Assembly: GCA_037953745.1 (NCBI GenBank)
Contig: JBAKBP010004275.1
Span: 1-64,000 of the forward strand
Length of the DNA: 64,000 nt
Source: Lithodes maja
Lineage: Eukaryota > Arthropoda > Malacostraca > Decapoda > Lithodidae
Direction: 5' to 3'
In this document: positions 11,739 to 22,149 of the stretch, in pieces
Position numbering within the stretch: the stretch's first letter is position 1
Layout: every line of letters starts with the position of its first letter
The notes under the pieces: model-generated
What the model saw: only the letters and a program-made list of their open reading frames with translations
Told to the model about the DNA's origin: nothing
Database searches by the model: none
Program-made: the position numbers and the translations under genes

Positions 11739-12425
11739 TTAACCCCTTCCGTACTGATGAAATCATTGTAACATTATTCTGGCTACTATTAGACGATTTT
11801 AGCCCGTTAAAAAAGGGCCTCCAGTAACTAACAGGCTTCGATCTATCTCACTTAAACAGTTTTACTACCTTGGAACTTCCTTAACCGTTATTTAGCGGGC
11901 TAGGTGGTCTATTTGACCGTAGCGCCCAGCGGGGAGTTTTTACCCTAAATAGGGTTGTTTCCGTGCTCATTTTCATGCCTAAATAAGACCCAGACCGTAA
12001 AACAAGTATCTATTCCTGAAAGGGCGTAAACAGAGCTTTCCAATGACACCCGAACCATCCTTGTACGACTGGTTCTCTTGCAACGATCGTGCAACACGAG
12101 TGCAAAAAAACTAAAATAAGGTAATTTCCTTACATAATTCCCTGTGTAGCGAGTGAGAAAGGGGTGGGATACAGTTCAGTAGGTCCACCGTGGTGGTGGG
12201 GACCGGTCATAAGTTTACTACGCTCGTCCCACCGCTCAGCTCTCTCTCTCAGCAACATTACGTGCTGAAAATGATGCTCGACAGATGTCGTGCCCCGCCA
12301 CATAGTCCAAATTTATTTCACTCGACATATGTCGCGCGCCGCCAATAAGGGGTTAAATTGCACAAAATCGTCTAAAAATATCAAGAATTTAATTTTAAAA
12401 ACGTCACCGGTAAAGAAGGGGTTAA
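11739..12425. mobile_element. TTAA family A MITE split by a nested TTAA element
   Basis: The outer ends are TTAACCCCTTCCGTACTGATG and CACCGGTAAAGAAGGGGTTAA. The right half of the interior (TTGCACAAAATCGTC) resumes at 12357 after an interruption beginning at 11881. Removing 11885-12356 leaves a normal family A interior around one TTAA, so the insertion occurred in a TTAA inside the element. Confidence 0.8.
11881..12356. mobile_element. TTAA family F element nested in family A
   Basis: It is bounded by TTAA at 11881-11884 and 12353-12356. Ends are CCGTTATTTAGCGGGC and GCGCGCCGCCAATAAGGGG, an imperfect inverted repeat. Inside near the right end ACAGATGTCG and ACATATGTCG motifs repeat. It has no long ORF and no second copy that I could see in the window. 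Confidence 0.7.
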
Positions 12426-12468
12426 GGGTCAATGGAAAGATAATGAAGTAGGATTAGGAAACCCGAAC

Positions 12469-12838
12469 TTAAAAGAGGGATGGTTCACTTTTTGGTCGAT
12501 TTGTTCATGTATTCATTATTTTTCTTGTTTCCTCCCTAGACCTCCATCAAACTTTTAAAAATATATCCATCAGATCCCCCTTCTAGATTAATTTGTACAT
12601 TTTTCGGTAGACAAATGTTCCGGCCAAAGGCCGGTTCTTTCATAGTTAAACAGGTTCACTATCGTTTGCCAGGATTGTTTTTACACCTAACTAGCATGAA
12701 AGGTCTAAATATTGACAAAGAAATGAGGCGAAAGGTCTTAGAATCGACAAACTAATGGGGCAAATATCTCAAAATCTGAAAACTAATGGGGATAAACATG
12801 AGGAAGAAGGGGACCAGAAAAACGACCCATCTCCCAAG
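12469..12838 (+). mobile_element. TTAA family B element, diverged
   Basis: It carries TCCATCAAACTTTTAAAA, TACATTTTTCGGTAGACAAATG and the GGCCAAAGGCCGG palindrome in family B order. The left TTAA is at 12469-12472. The right end fades at about 12838 where a family G end begins. Confidence 0.65.
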
Positions 12839-12900
12839 CCGGTATCACACGAGCGCTTTTTCCCTCAACATTTATCCTCAACACTGGTCTGGCAGCTTAT
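12838..12900 (+). mobile_element. TTAA family G end fragment
   Basis: AAGCCGGTATCACACGAGCG followed by CTTTTTCCCTC matches the end of the complete family G copy at 18655. Only one end is recognisable. Confidence 0.5.
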
Positions 12901-12970
12901 GAGGTCAACATGTAAATATTTCGGTTGAGAGCTGAGGTTGTGTGTGGAGTTATGGGTTACTAAGACAAAA

Positions 12971-13185
12971 TTAACCCCTTCCATACCGGCGACGTCTTTT
13001 TATTTTATTTCTAGCTATTTTTAGACGATTGTGTGCAGCTTAAAAAGGGTCTGTGGTGGTAAAAAGGGTTAATTGAGATAATTCGGAGCCTGTTAATTGA
13101 TGGAGGTCCTTTTGAAACTAACTAAACATCGTGTAATAATAGCCAGAATAAAGTTAAAAGACGTCTCCGGTACAGAAGGGGTTAA
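12971..13185. mobile_element. TTAA family A MITE
   Basis: The ends are TTAACCCCTTCCATACCGGCGACGT and ACGTCTCCGGTACAGAAGGGGTTAA, bounded by TTAA, 215 bp long. The interior matches the 4730 copy more closely than the 4142 copy (GATAATTCGGAGCCTGTTAA), so at least two subfamilies exist. Confidence 0.87.
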
Positions 13186-13200
13186 CCTATTAGATTGGCC

Positions 13201-13582
13201 TTAAGGGGGGTCACCTGTTTTGGTTCTGTCCTTTTCTATCTTTCTCTGGCTTGGATCCATTTGGCCCCATTCAGCCTACTGTTTTAAGACGTTTATCCCT
13301 ATCCAGGTGTCAATTTTTTACTGGTGAGCGGTAGCGAGCCAGCATATTTTTTTATTATTGTTTGACAGCAGGCTAAATTTGTACATTTTTCGATAGAAAT
13401 TTGTTTCCGGCGAAGCCGGATTTCTTCATATAATGCTGCCTGGCTATCGCACGCCAGGAAGAAATCGACACCTAGATGGGGATAAACGTCTTAAAATAGT
13501 TGGCTGAATGGGGCCGAATGGATACAAGACAGAGAAAGAGAGAAAAGGACAGAAATAACAAAAAGCAGGTCACCCCCCTTAA
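13201..13582. mobile_element. TTAA family C element, complete
   Basis: The ends are TTAAGGGGGGTCACCTG and CAGGTCACCCCCCTTAA (16 of 17 bases inverted), bounded by TTAA, 382 bp. The two halves are inverted almost throughout: TTTGGCCCCATTCAGCC on the left, GGCTGAATGGGGCCGAATGG on the right. The middle shares the GAGCGGTAGCGAGCC and TACATTTTTCGATAGAAA phrases with family B, so B and C are related. Confidence 0.87.
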
Positions 13583-13654
13583 AAACCCTTACCTCTAGTT
13601 GCTGTACTGGACGTGGTGACGTAGTTATCTAAGTTGTATCAGTAAGTTTCGATG

Positions 13655-14229
13655 TTAACCCTTTTAGTACCGGTGGTATTATCAATGTGTCAAAACGGAG
13701 CCATTTTGTTTGAATGTTTGGAAGAATATGTCCCGTCCTTCAAGAAAACCAACATAAAATAAAATTATTTTGGCCATATTATCACAAGTATGTCAAGAAA
13801 TACAAGAGAACCAACATAAATTAGCATTGTTTTAGCCATTTTACCACTTCCCAATGACATATTTTGAACTATGAACCATCAATTTATCATTAATTATACA
13901 ATATAATAACGACTACAAAATAATGGACTCGGCTTTGGTTTGACATATGGCAACCATTTGAAGGTTTAAGTCAGCTTAGGAAGGATGTCTACCCGTTAAA
14001 TGACTGTAGAATATCTCGATTAATTCTTTTAGCTACCGTACCGTACCATAAAAGGATATACCGGTATGGTAGCTAAAAGGATTAATTGAGATATTATATT
14101 ATCATTTAACGGGTACGGTAGACATCCTTCCTAAGCTGAATACAACCGTCAAATAAGCTTCACATAATCGTCTAAATGCAGCTCAAATAAATACAAAATA
14201 CCGGTACGTTGCGGTACTGTAAGGGTTAA
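13655..14229. mobile_element. Long family A-like element with a strong hairpin
   Basis: The ends are TTAACCCTTTTAGTACCGG and GCGGTACTGTAAGGGTTAA, with TTAA on both sides, 575 bp. Positions about 13973-14150 form a hairpin: CAGCTTAGGAAGGATGTCTA pairs with TAGACATCCTTCCTAAGCTG, and AATTCTTTTAGCTACC with GGTAGCTAAAAGGATT. No ORF. Confidence 0.8.
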
Positions 14230-14236
14230 AGCAAAT

Positions 14237-14344
14237 ATGTGGGGAGGGAGGGAGGAGAAGGAGGTGGAGGTGGTGGTGGAGGCATCGGCGGCTGGAGAAA
14301 GAGGGTGAGGGTGAGGGAGAGGGAGGGAGGGAAGGAGGGAGAGA
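14237..14344. repeat. Purine-rich (GGGA)n tract
   Basis: A G/A tract of about 105 bp, interrupted by a short GGT/GGC segment. A similar tract resumes at 15961, so the retroposons at 14345-15960 probably landed inside one purine tract. Confidence 0.85.
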
Positions 14345-14752
14345 TTTGATTTGATTTGATTGTTTTATTGAGAAAAGTACAAATGTTACACAAGTATCAT
14401 AGTTACATTATCTCAAAAGGGCGAAGGTGCATACGCAATCTTCACCCTATTTCTGGCTTAAACTATGTCATTACATATATAGTTAGATGAGTAATACATT
14501 GATATTGAAGATTAATTTTAACACTACCTAAGTTTAGTATATACAGTATTATAATAAAGACATATCTAAAATATATGAGTCCCCGTTATAGACCTTGATC
14601 AGATTGTGTTTTGTTTTTTAAACACGCATGCTGTCCCACAAGACCCCCAACTGAGCCCCGACCGTGTTAATCCCTCCTTAAACATCCTAGAGGGACCCTA
14701 ACCGTCGTGACCCAGTCACCAGACCCCAGCACCCAAAACATACAGCCATACA
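14345..14752 (-). mobile_element. 3' end of a minus-strand retroposon
   Basis: Read on the minus strand the stretch ends in CAATAAAACAATC followed by (AAATC)n. A short tandem 3' tail of this kind is typical of non-LTR retroposons, and AATAAA just before it fits a polyadenylation signal. No ORF is left. Confidence 0.55.
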
Positions 14753-15960
14753 GATTCAGATTCAGATTCATATTATTTTATTTCCATAAAATAATATTCG
14801 GAGGGAAGGTGCAAGTAGTCCTCCGGGAGGGATGTGCCGCATATCCGGAGGTACTTGTACATCAAGCCATTAGCCGAGAATATTGAGGACAATACAGCTG
14901 TATGGTTAGGGAGCGTAGGTTCGCTGACCCAGGGTGGCCTGTAAGGCACCACTAGAATGTACATGTGTTTAGTTGAAGAGCATAGCTACACATCAAATTA
15001 TATGTTTTATAATTTTACATTCTTTTAAAAGGTTGTACATAGTTCCACTGTTGAACATCCATATTATTTGTTTAGTTACATTTTCAATTGTATTATTTCT
15101 ATATTTTATTAAAGTTATACATTGCAGTATATAATGTTGAAGGGTGTGAGATCTTGGCCTATTGCACAGCCTACAACTCCTATCCTTCTCTGCAGTATTA
15201 ATGCCTAATTCCCAGTAATATTTGTAGCCTAGTCTTAACCTAGTACATACAGAATCTTTCCACTTACTTGTAACATTCCCATAATTGAATTTAGTTTTAT
15301 CTACCACCTCTCTGTAATGATGCATGGTGGCACTAGGCCTGGCTATATACTTACACTCGATATCTCTAGCTTCTTTTACTTCTTGACATTTCTTTATTTT
15401 GTTTTTTACCTGTTTCAAAGATAGGGTACATTGTACATCAATTTCCATTTTTTCAGTAGCATTTTTAGCTATTATATCAACTTTTTCATTATAGGTAATC
15501 CCTGTATGTGATGGTATCCATGAAAACACAATTGTTCTCCCTTTTAATTGGAGTTGATGTACAATATTCCGGCATTGGATAACAATATTTTCGTATACTG
15601 GTGTTTTACAGTTTAGGGAGTCCAGAGCCCCTCTGCTGTCAACAAAGAAGCTTACATCCCCTTCTCCTCCTTCGATTTCTTTAAGTCCATATAATATCGC
15701 ATACAATTCAGCCTGAGTTGATGATATATTATCGCTTAGCCTATAATTATATTCTGTTTCTAGCCACATGTTGGAGTCTTGCATGTAATCTCTAATTAAA
15801 ATCCAACAACCTGCCCTACCATTTTCCATTACCGACCCATCACAATAAACATGTGCTACTTTACCAGTGTACATTTTGTTTATTCTCTCTTCATAAATGT
15901 TTCTTAATTCTATTGTATTATACATGTTCTTTTTCTTTTGTAATGGCATAATATCTAAAA
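14753..15960 (-). mobile_element. 5'-truncated LINE with RNase H
   Basis: On the minus strand this fragment ends in GAATCTGAATCTGAATCTG, a short tandem tail as seen in I-group and related LINEs. The coding part before it holds only an RNase H domain and a C-terminal cysteine motif. The reverse transcriptase is missing, so the copy is truncated at its 5' side near 15960, where the purine tract begins. Confidence 0.75.
14993..15955 (-). pseudogene. LINE ORF2 C-terminus: RNase H plus CCHC motif
   Basis: The open frame extends to 16111, but the part above about 15955 is translated purine-tract sequence. The RNase H domain shows its acidic residues in order: HVYCDGS, TQAELYAI, SFFVDSRGA, and IPSHTG followed by EKVD. 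RNase H in a LINE removes the RNA strand after target-primed reverse transcription. After about 80 residues a CRLCNRPRSHTLQHYILQC segment gives the C-x2-C-x7-H-x4-C motif common at LINE ORF2 ends. The order RNase H then CCHC and the tandem tail fit the I/Nimb/R1-like groups; the exact clade cannot be told without the reverse transcriptase. It has no start of its own and is surely not translated as a gene. Confidence 0.82.
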
Positions 15961-16060
15961 TTACGGAGATTAGGGAGAGAGGGAAGGAAGGAAGGAATGA
16001 CAAGAGGGTGAGGGAGAGGGAGGGGGAGGGAGAGAGGGAATGACAAATGAAATGAGCGAG
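15961..16060. repeat. Purine-rich tract, second part
   Basis: GGGAGA/GGAAGG repeats, probably once continuous with 14237-14344 before the retroposon insertions. Confidence 0.75.
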
Positions 16061-16716
16061 TCTGGGAGATGTATTACCTTTTACCGGTACCGTACCATAG
16101 ATTATTATCAAATTGATAGTAATGGTGTACGGTATTATTTAAATGTATTTACCTTTTTTTTACCGTATATTGCATTTGATAGTACCGGTAATATTGTATA
16201 TTGATATTTATTTACCGTAGATTATTTGCCGTAGATTATTATTGATTGTAATGACGTATCTTGATAATTATTGTCATTTATTTTACCGTAGATTATCGTA
16301 GATTATATATATATACAGTACTAATATGTGATACTTCCCGTGGATTCAACACCAGGTATTTTACCGTAGATTATCGTAATTACATATATACAGTATACTA
16401 ATATGTGATACTTCCCGTGGATTCAAAACCAGGTCACCACACACAGAATAAAAGCACATGTAGGCTTACTTACATATAGTTTATTGCGTTCGGAATTATA
16501 TATAATAACGAAGTCCCTAAGCCCAATAGTTAATTTACTACGAATTATTCCAACCATTATTCCCAACCACTCCCGAAGATACGCATTTGAAATTACTAGG
16601 CTATCGGTTAAAATGTTACACTCATATTTATTTGTACATAGCCTAATGGCATTGTATTTTTCCAACAAATAATTAGCCTAGGCCTACTTCTATATGACAT
16701 AACATGCTCTTAAATC
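16061..16716. repeat. TTTACCGTAGATTA-rich stretch with a direct duplication
   Basis: The phrase TTACCGTAGATTA occurs many times between 16150 and 16380. A block of about 75 bp with AATATGTGATACTTCCCGTG and GGATTCAA/ACCAGGT is present twice (about 16322 and 16397). The rest, 16440-16716, shows no feature I can support. Confidence 0.65.
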
Positions 16717-16954
16717 TTAGGGCTATGTCACATGTCCGCTTTTTCTGGCAATTTTCGATTAGGCCTAGCAAGTTTTTCTCGTAATAGGCCTAGGCTATCT
16801 TGAAGCTCTTTCACACTGGCTTCGAAAACTAAGACTGAAGGTAGTTTAGCCTATTCAATTTATGCTAGGTGATGTAAGACTTTAATTTTGATGATCCCAG
16901 ACTACAATTGCCTGTACAAAATTACTGAACATCGCTCGTGTGACACCGGCTTAA
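16717..16954. mobile_element. TTAA family G MITE, short copy
   Basis: The left end TTAGGGCTATGTCACATGTCC and right end ATCGCTCGTGTGACACCGGCTTAA are inverted and bounded by TTAG/TTAA; the left site has one mismatch. Inner left CTTTTTCTGGCAATTTTC matches the 18655 copy. 238 bp, no ORF. Confidence 0.7.
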
Positions 16955-18190
16955 TATTCAATCATCAAACACTTACCATGGGAGTGTAGAATCATCACTC
17001 AGCAGGATAAAGGGAGGAAGAATCAACCGTAATGTCTCTCCGCTCTGCCACCGACCTCCAGTATCTTGAATCTTGAGTGTCACTGTATAGCCTACGAGAG
17101 GACGCCCACTGCCGCCCAATTCCGCAGTAGGCGTTCGTTGATCACAAGGCTATATATATATAATTACTGTATAGACGCCCATTTTCGCAGTACTGTATAG
17201 GCGTTCGTTGATCACCAGGCTTATTATACTGTATACTGCATATCCTCGACGGGTCATAACGCGGTGAGGTAAACGTTCAGCAGGTCCCTTCACAAGTTCA
17301 CATAGGGCCTACTTCTTCCCCCCTCCTATAAACACCCTTTCACCTGTCGCTAGGCTACATCCCCATCTCCACCTCCCTACACCCTCTTCCCCTCCCTACC
17401 TCATATATAATTACGTTACTGTACGCCATTGCGCACAGATCAGATGAAGTATTGAGGGATAAGCCTTTACAACTTGTAAACAAACATCAACAAACTGGCA
17501 TTCGAGCAGCAATAGAATTATACATAAATATTTGATTCTCTTGTGGGGTCTCTTATACAGTAAATTAGTATATATTAAAATACTATAATGTTAACTAATC
17601 AATCAGATGATTTAAGATGATACATTTTCAGAATATCTGAACATTCAAGCTTGCATTAAATAAGTAAGGTGCCGGTAACGAAAGAAAACCATCCCGAATA
17701 CAGGGGTAACTAAAGTATTTTACTTCGAGGCAATGTTCCGATAAATGATCACGTAATCGTCGTAATGCTATTAGTATTTATTACTGTGCACATTAGTAAA
17801 GACCTTAGTGGTGCCATAAGGGGTACAGAATTCTCATGAGGAGGGGAGTGGAGGCATGCGCCGCCCATTGCCCCACACCCCCCTTGCCCTGGTGTAGGCA
17901 AAATGAAACAGCGTTACGAAATTGAAGCGTACAGTAAGTAGCCTAGTGCATACAAAACTACGTACCTTGATTAAATACAGAGCCTTAAGGCCCGCTTACA
18001 CGGGGGGGGGGGGGGGGGGGGAATACCCTCCTCCGCCCTCTTAGCTACGCCACTGCGTTTCGCCATTTTCAGGTGTTAATTTATCTCTATTTTTTTTTCG
18101 TAGGCTAAATCGACCGACATTTTTCTACCGGGATAATTAATAATTTTCCCACCAAACGCATGTATTACATGCTTGAAGGGGGGGGGGGGG

Positions 18191-18263
<73 letters not shown>

Positions 18264-18426
18264 GCTCGAAGGGGGTCTGGCAGGTGTAATAATTATTAAA
18301 GTGCAAGGTATAAAGTGGGCAATTAATAGGCATACTTTAATTCATTCTTCTCGTGTTTTCTATGTAAGACAACTATTTGATGTTTGTGTTTATTTCATAC
18401 TCTGGTAGTCTGGTTACCATTAAACC
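16955..18426. other. Gene-free stretch with microsatellites
   Basis: No coding region is supported. A block with GGCGTTCGTTGATCAC is duplicated at about 17127 and 17200. A run of about 20 G lies at 18001-18021 (possibly a sequencing-prone site). (GT)n of about 70 bp lies at 18192-18260. Short ORFs through the GT run are translation of the microsatellite. Confidence 0.7.
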
Positions 18427-18647
18427 AATTGACCACTTGCTAGTTTCGTTCTATAAGGAAGTTGGAAGTATTGATATTCAGCAGTTAAAATAAGGTAGTA
18501 CATTTACAAATACATAAAACCCATTTAAACATAGCCTACTACAGTATTCAGCCATTAGAAACCTGCATAATCATTGAATTTATATTTACCATCGATGATT
18601 ACAGCTCCAACTTCCTTATAGCCTAAAACTTGCAAGTGGCCAATTTA
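18427..18647. mobile_element. Family H inverted-repeat element, short form
   Basis: The ends GACCACTTGCTAGTTTCG...TATAAGGAAGTTGG and CCAACTTCCTTATA...ACTTGCAAGTGGCC form an inverted repeat of about 35 bp with a few mismatches. AATT flanks both ends and may be a short target duplication or part of the repeat. The interior is only about 140 bp. The superfamily cannot be assigned. Confidence 0.78.
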
Positions 18648-18654
18648 TTCACCT

Positions 18655-19072
18655 TTAAGCCGGTGTCACACGAGCGATTTTTCCGGGCAATTTTCTATGA
18701 GCAAGTATTTTTTTCTCGTGATATTTTGAGGCTTTTTCACATTGGAATCGGAAACTAGACGGAAGGTAGATTATGCTATATGCTTTAGTAAATTGCTATC
18801 TTGCCATCCTGATTACTCGGCTAAACGAAGGTTTTGTTGATAATTATGTTGCTAATGATGGAAACTTTGCAATAATATGATGCAGAAACATAGCATATTT
18901 TTTCATTAAGAATCGAGACATTAGATGCTAAGGGATTCAATTTACCATCAGCTGAAATATAACCGCTTATAGGTGGCTGAAATTCTGATATAATTAGGCT
19001 ATTTTTAAAGCTGCCAGACATCAATTGCTCGTAAATATTGACGGAAATATAGCTCGTGTGACACCGCCTTAA
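18655..19072. mobile_element. TTAA family G MITE, complete
   Basis: The ends are TTAAGCCGGTGTCACACGAGCG and AGCTCGTGTGACACCGCCTTAA, an inverted repeat of about 20 bp bounded by TTAA, 418 bp. Its last TTAA starts another family A-like piece (TTAACCCTTTCAG at 19069). TTAA suggests piggyBac-type insertion; a PIF/Harbinger element with a TTA/TAA duplication is the alternative. Confidence 0.8.
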
Positions 19073-19253
19073 CCCTTTCAGTTTACAATTACGCATTTCT
19101 TACCTTCATTCTGGCTGTCCTTAAGCGATTGTATGCAATTTAGAAACAATCTTTAGGATTTTAACCAGTTCAATACCGGTGCCGTCCTTTTACTGTACCT
19201 TTATTTTGGTTACTATTAGAAGATTAAATTCGGTTTAAAAAGGGCCTCGAGCA

Positions 19254-20495
19254 ATTGACCACATGTGAGTTTCAGGCTATAAGGAAGTTGGAGCCGTGGA
19301 CATCGATATTAAACAGAAATGCAATAATAATGTACGTTTCTGATGGAACAAATGGTATGTTGAATTGGGTTTTATGTATTTATATAATTATGTAGCCTAC
19401 TACTACTGTATTTATATATGTAGCCTACGACTACTGTATTTATATATGTAGCCTACTACTACTGTATTTATATATGTAGCCTACTACTACTGTATTTATA
19501 TATGTAGCCTACTACTACTGTATTTATATATGTAACCTACTACTACTGTATTTATATATGTAGCCTACTACTACTGTATTTATATATGTAGCCTACTACT
19601 ACTGTATTTATATATGTAGCCTACTACTACTGTATTTATATATGTAGCCTACTACTACTGTATTTATATATGTAGCCTACTACTACTGTATTTATATATG
19701 TAGCCTACTACTACTGTATTTATATATGTAGCCTACTACTACTGTATTTATATATGTAACCTACTACTACTGTATTTATATATGTAGCCTACTACTACTG
19801 TATTTATATATGTAGCCTACTACTACTGTATTTATATATGTAACCTACTACTACTGTATTTATATATGTAGCCTACTACTACTGTATTTATATATGTAGC
19901 CTACTACTACTGTATTTATATATGTAACCTACTACTAGTGTATTTATATATGTAGCCTACTACTACTGTATTTATATATGTAGCCTACTACTACTGTATT
20001 TATATATGTAACCTACTACTACTGTATTTATATATGTAGCCTACTACTACTGTATTTATATATGTAGCCTACTACTACTGTATTTATATATGTAGCCTAC
20101 TACTACTGTATTTATATATGTAGCCTACTACTACTGTATTTATATATGTAGCCTACTACTACTGTATTTATATATGTAGCCTACTACTACTGTATTTATA
20201 TATGTAACCTACTACTACTGTATTTATATATGTAGCCTACTACTACTGTATTTATATATGTAGCCTACTACTACTGTATTTATATATGTAACCTACTACT
20301 ACTGTATTTATATATGTAGCCTACTACTACTGTATTTATATATGTAGCCTACTACTACTGTATTTATATATGTAGCCTACTACTACTGTATTTATATATG
20401 TAGCCTACTACTACTGTATTTTTGCTGTAAAATCTGTACATATCGTTGTATACAGCTCCAACTTCCTAATAGATCGAAACTCGCAAGTCCTCATT
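19254..20495. mobile_element. Family H element expanded by an internal satellite
   Basis: The left end contains GTTTCAGGCTATAAGGAAGTTGG and the right end CCAACTTCCTAATAGATCGAAAC, the same inverted repeat as the copy at 18427. The interior is 28-bp tandem repeats, so this copy is about 1.24 kb, almost six times longer than the short form. ATT beside both ends may be the target duplication. Confidence 0.78.
19395..20420. repeat. 28-bp tandem satellite, about 36 copies
   Basis: The unit TGTAGCCTACTACTACTGTA plus TTTATATA repeats every 28 bp. A G-to-A variant (TGTAACC) marks units at about 19531, 19755, 19839, 19923, 20007, 20203 and 20287. Several of these are exactly three units apart, which points to duplication in blocks of three. 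Confidence 0.93.
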
Positions 20496-20729
20496 AAACA
20501 GGTTTCGAACTATCCCCTTTTAACCCCTGTTACTACCACAATTCCTTAAGTTCTTAAACTGCACAAAATCTTCTAAATATAGCTAGAATACAATTGAAAA
20601 GACGTCTTCGGTACAGAAGGGGTTAAGGGGATACAACTACTGTAACTCAATTATGCCTCTGACTCGCAATAGATCCTTCTCAAGCTGAATAGTCAAATTA
20701 AACTGTTAAATAGCGTTATAATCCTTATA

Positions 20730-22103
20730 GTCGGGCATATATGTAACCATTATGACCAAGATGTTCACTTCTGGAAGAAAGCATGAACATTTGTCTATAG
20801 GGGTTCTTGAGTATGCTGAATCCGATGTTAATGGGATCCACGCTGGCAAACCAAGGGTTCCCACTCAAAATTGACATTGAACATGGAAGGGGTCAAATCG
20901 CCATTTCTTTGCGACCGCAACTTTTTTAACAACATTGAATATTTATTAGATGCTTGTTATATTCCAAAATTGAATTTTTTGATATGTATCATGCAAAAGA
21001 GTATTGTACTATACTTGTGTAAACAACAAATATGCTTTCCATAAAGAGTATTGTAGTATACTTGTGTAAACAACAAATATGCTTTCCATAAAGAGTATTG
21101 TAGTATACTTGTGTAAACAACAAAAGAGTATTGTAGTATACTTGTGTAAACAACAAATATGCTTTCCATAAAGAGTATTGTAGTATACTTGTGTAAACAA
21201 CAAATATGCTTTCCATAAAGAGTATTGTAGTATACTTGTGTAAACAACAAATATGCTTTCCATAAAGAGTATTGTAGTATACTTGTGTAAACAACAAATA
21301 TGCTTTCCATAAAGAGTATTGTAGTATACTTGTGTAAACAACAAATATGCTTTCCATAAAGAGTATTGTAGTATACTTGTGTAAACAACAAATATGCTTT
21401 CCATAAAGAGTATTGTAGTATACTTGTGTAAACAACAAATATGCTTTCCATAAAGAGTATTGTAGTATACTTGTGTAAACAACAAATATGCTTTCCATAA
21501 AGAGTATTGTAGTATACTTGTGTAAACAACAAATATGCTTTCCATAAAGAGTATTGTAGTATACTTGTGTAAACAACAAATATGCTTTCCATAAAGAGTA
21601 TTGTAGTATACTTGTGTAAACAACAAATATGCTTTCCATAAAGAGTATTGTAGTATACTTGTGTAAACAACAAATATGCTTTCCATAAAGAGTATTGTAG
21701 TATACTTGTGTAAACAACAAATATGCTTTCCATAAAGAGTATTGTAGTATACTTGTGTAAACAACAAATATGCTTTCCATAAAGAGTATTGTAGTATACT
21801 TGTGTAAACAACAAAAGAGTATTGTAGTATACTTGTGTAAACAACAAAGAGTATTGTAGTATACTTGTGTAAACAACAAAGAGTATTGTAGTATACTTGT
21901 GTAAACAACAAAAGAGTATTGTAGTATACTTGTGTAAACAACAAAGAGTATTGTAGTATACTTGTGTAAACAACAAATATGCTTTCCATAAGATTTTGAT
22001 TCGTTTTACGTGCCACATATGATAGTGAAAATTAAATTTAATGATATTATAGACAAAGTAGGAATATTCGTCAATGAAACATATTGTTACATATCTGCCC
22101 GAC
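20730..22103. mobile_element. TA-flanked inverted-repeat element (mariner-like MITE)
   Basis: The ends are GTCGGGCATATATGTAAC and GTTACATATCTGCCCGAC, inverted except one base, with TA directly outside both (20728-20729 and 22104-22105). A TA duplication is the signature of Tc1/mariner elements. The left 165 bp, with GGGATCCACGCTGGCAAACC, is strongly conserved in the partial copy at 38230-38384. Most of the interior is the 46-bp satellite. No transposase frame is visible. Confidence 0.78.
21001..21995. repeat. 46-bp tandem satellite
   Basis: The unit AAGAGTATTGTAGTATACTT...AACAACAAATATGCTTTCCAT is 46 bp. Several units, mostly near the right edge, lack the ATATGCTTTCCATA part. On the minus strand no stop occurs in any frame, and because 46 is not a multiple of 3 the same array gives three long ORFs of 296-353 codons. 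These are not genes. Confidence 0.95.
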
Positions 22104-22149
22104 TAAACATAGCAATATAACAATCAATAAGCATTATTGGATCATCTAT

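Larger units (their letters stand above)
19161..20626. mobile_element. Family A MITE split by family H
   Basis: The left end TTAACCAGTTCAATACCGGTGCCGT is at 19161 and the right end GACGTCTTCGGTACAGAAGGGGTTAA closes at 20626. The interior breaks off after GGGCCTCGAGCAATT and resumes at about 20496 with AACAGGTTTCGAACTATC, as in the uninterrupted copy at 11739. The break is filled by the family H element below. Confidence 0.75.

Noticed and set aside
18160..18408. ORFs across the (GT)n run
   Set aside because: Val-Cys and His-Thr repeats from a microsatellite.
20957..22018. Three long minus-strand ORFs (296-353 codons)
   Set aside because: They are one 46-bp stop-free satellite read in all three frames; the peptide is the same repeat in each.
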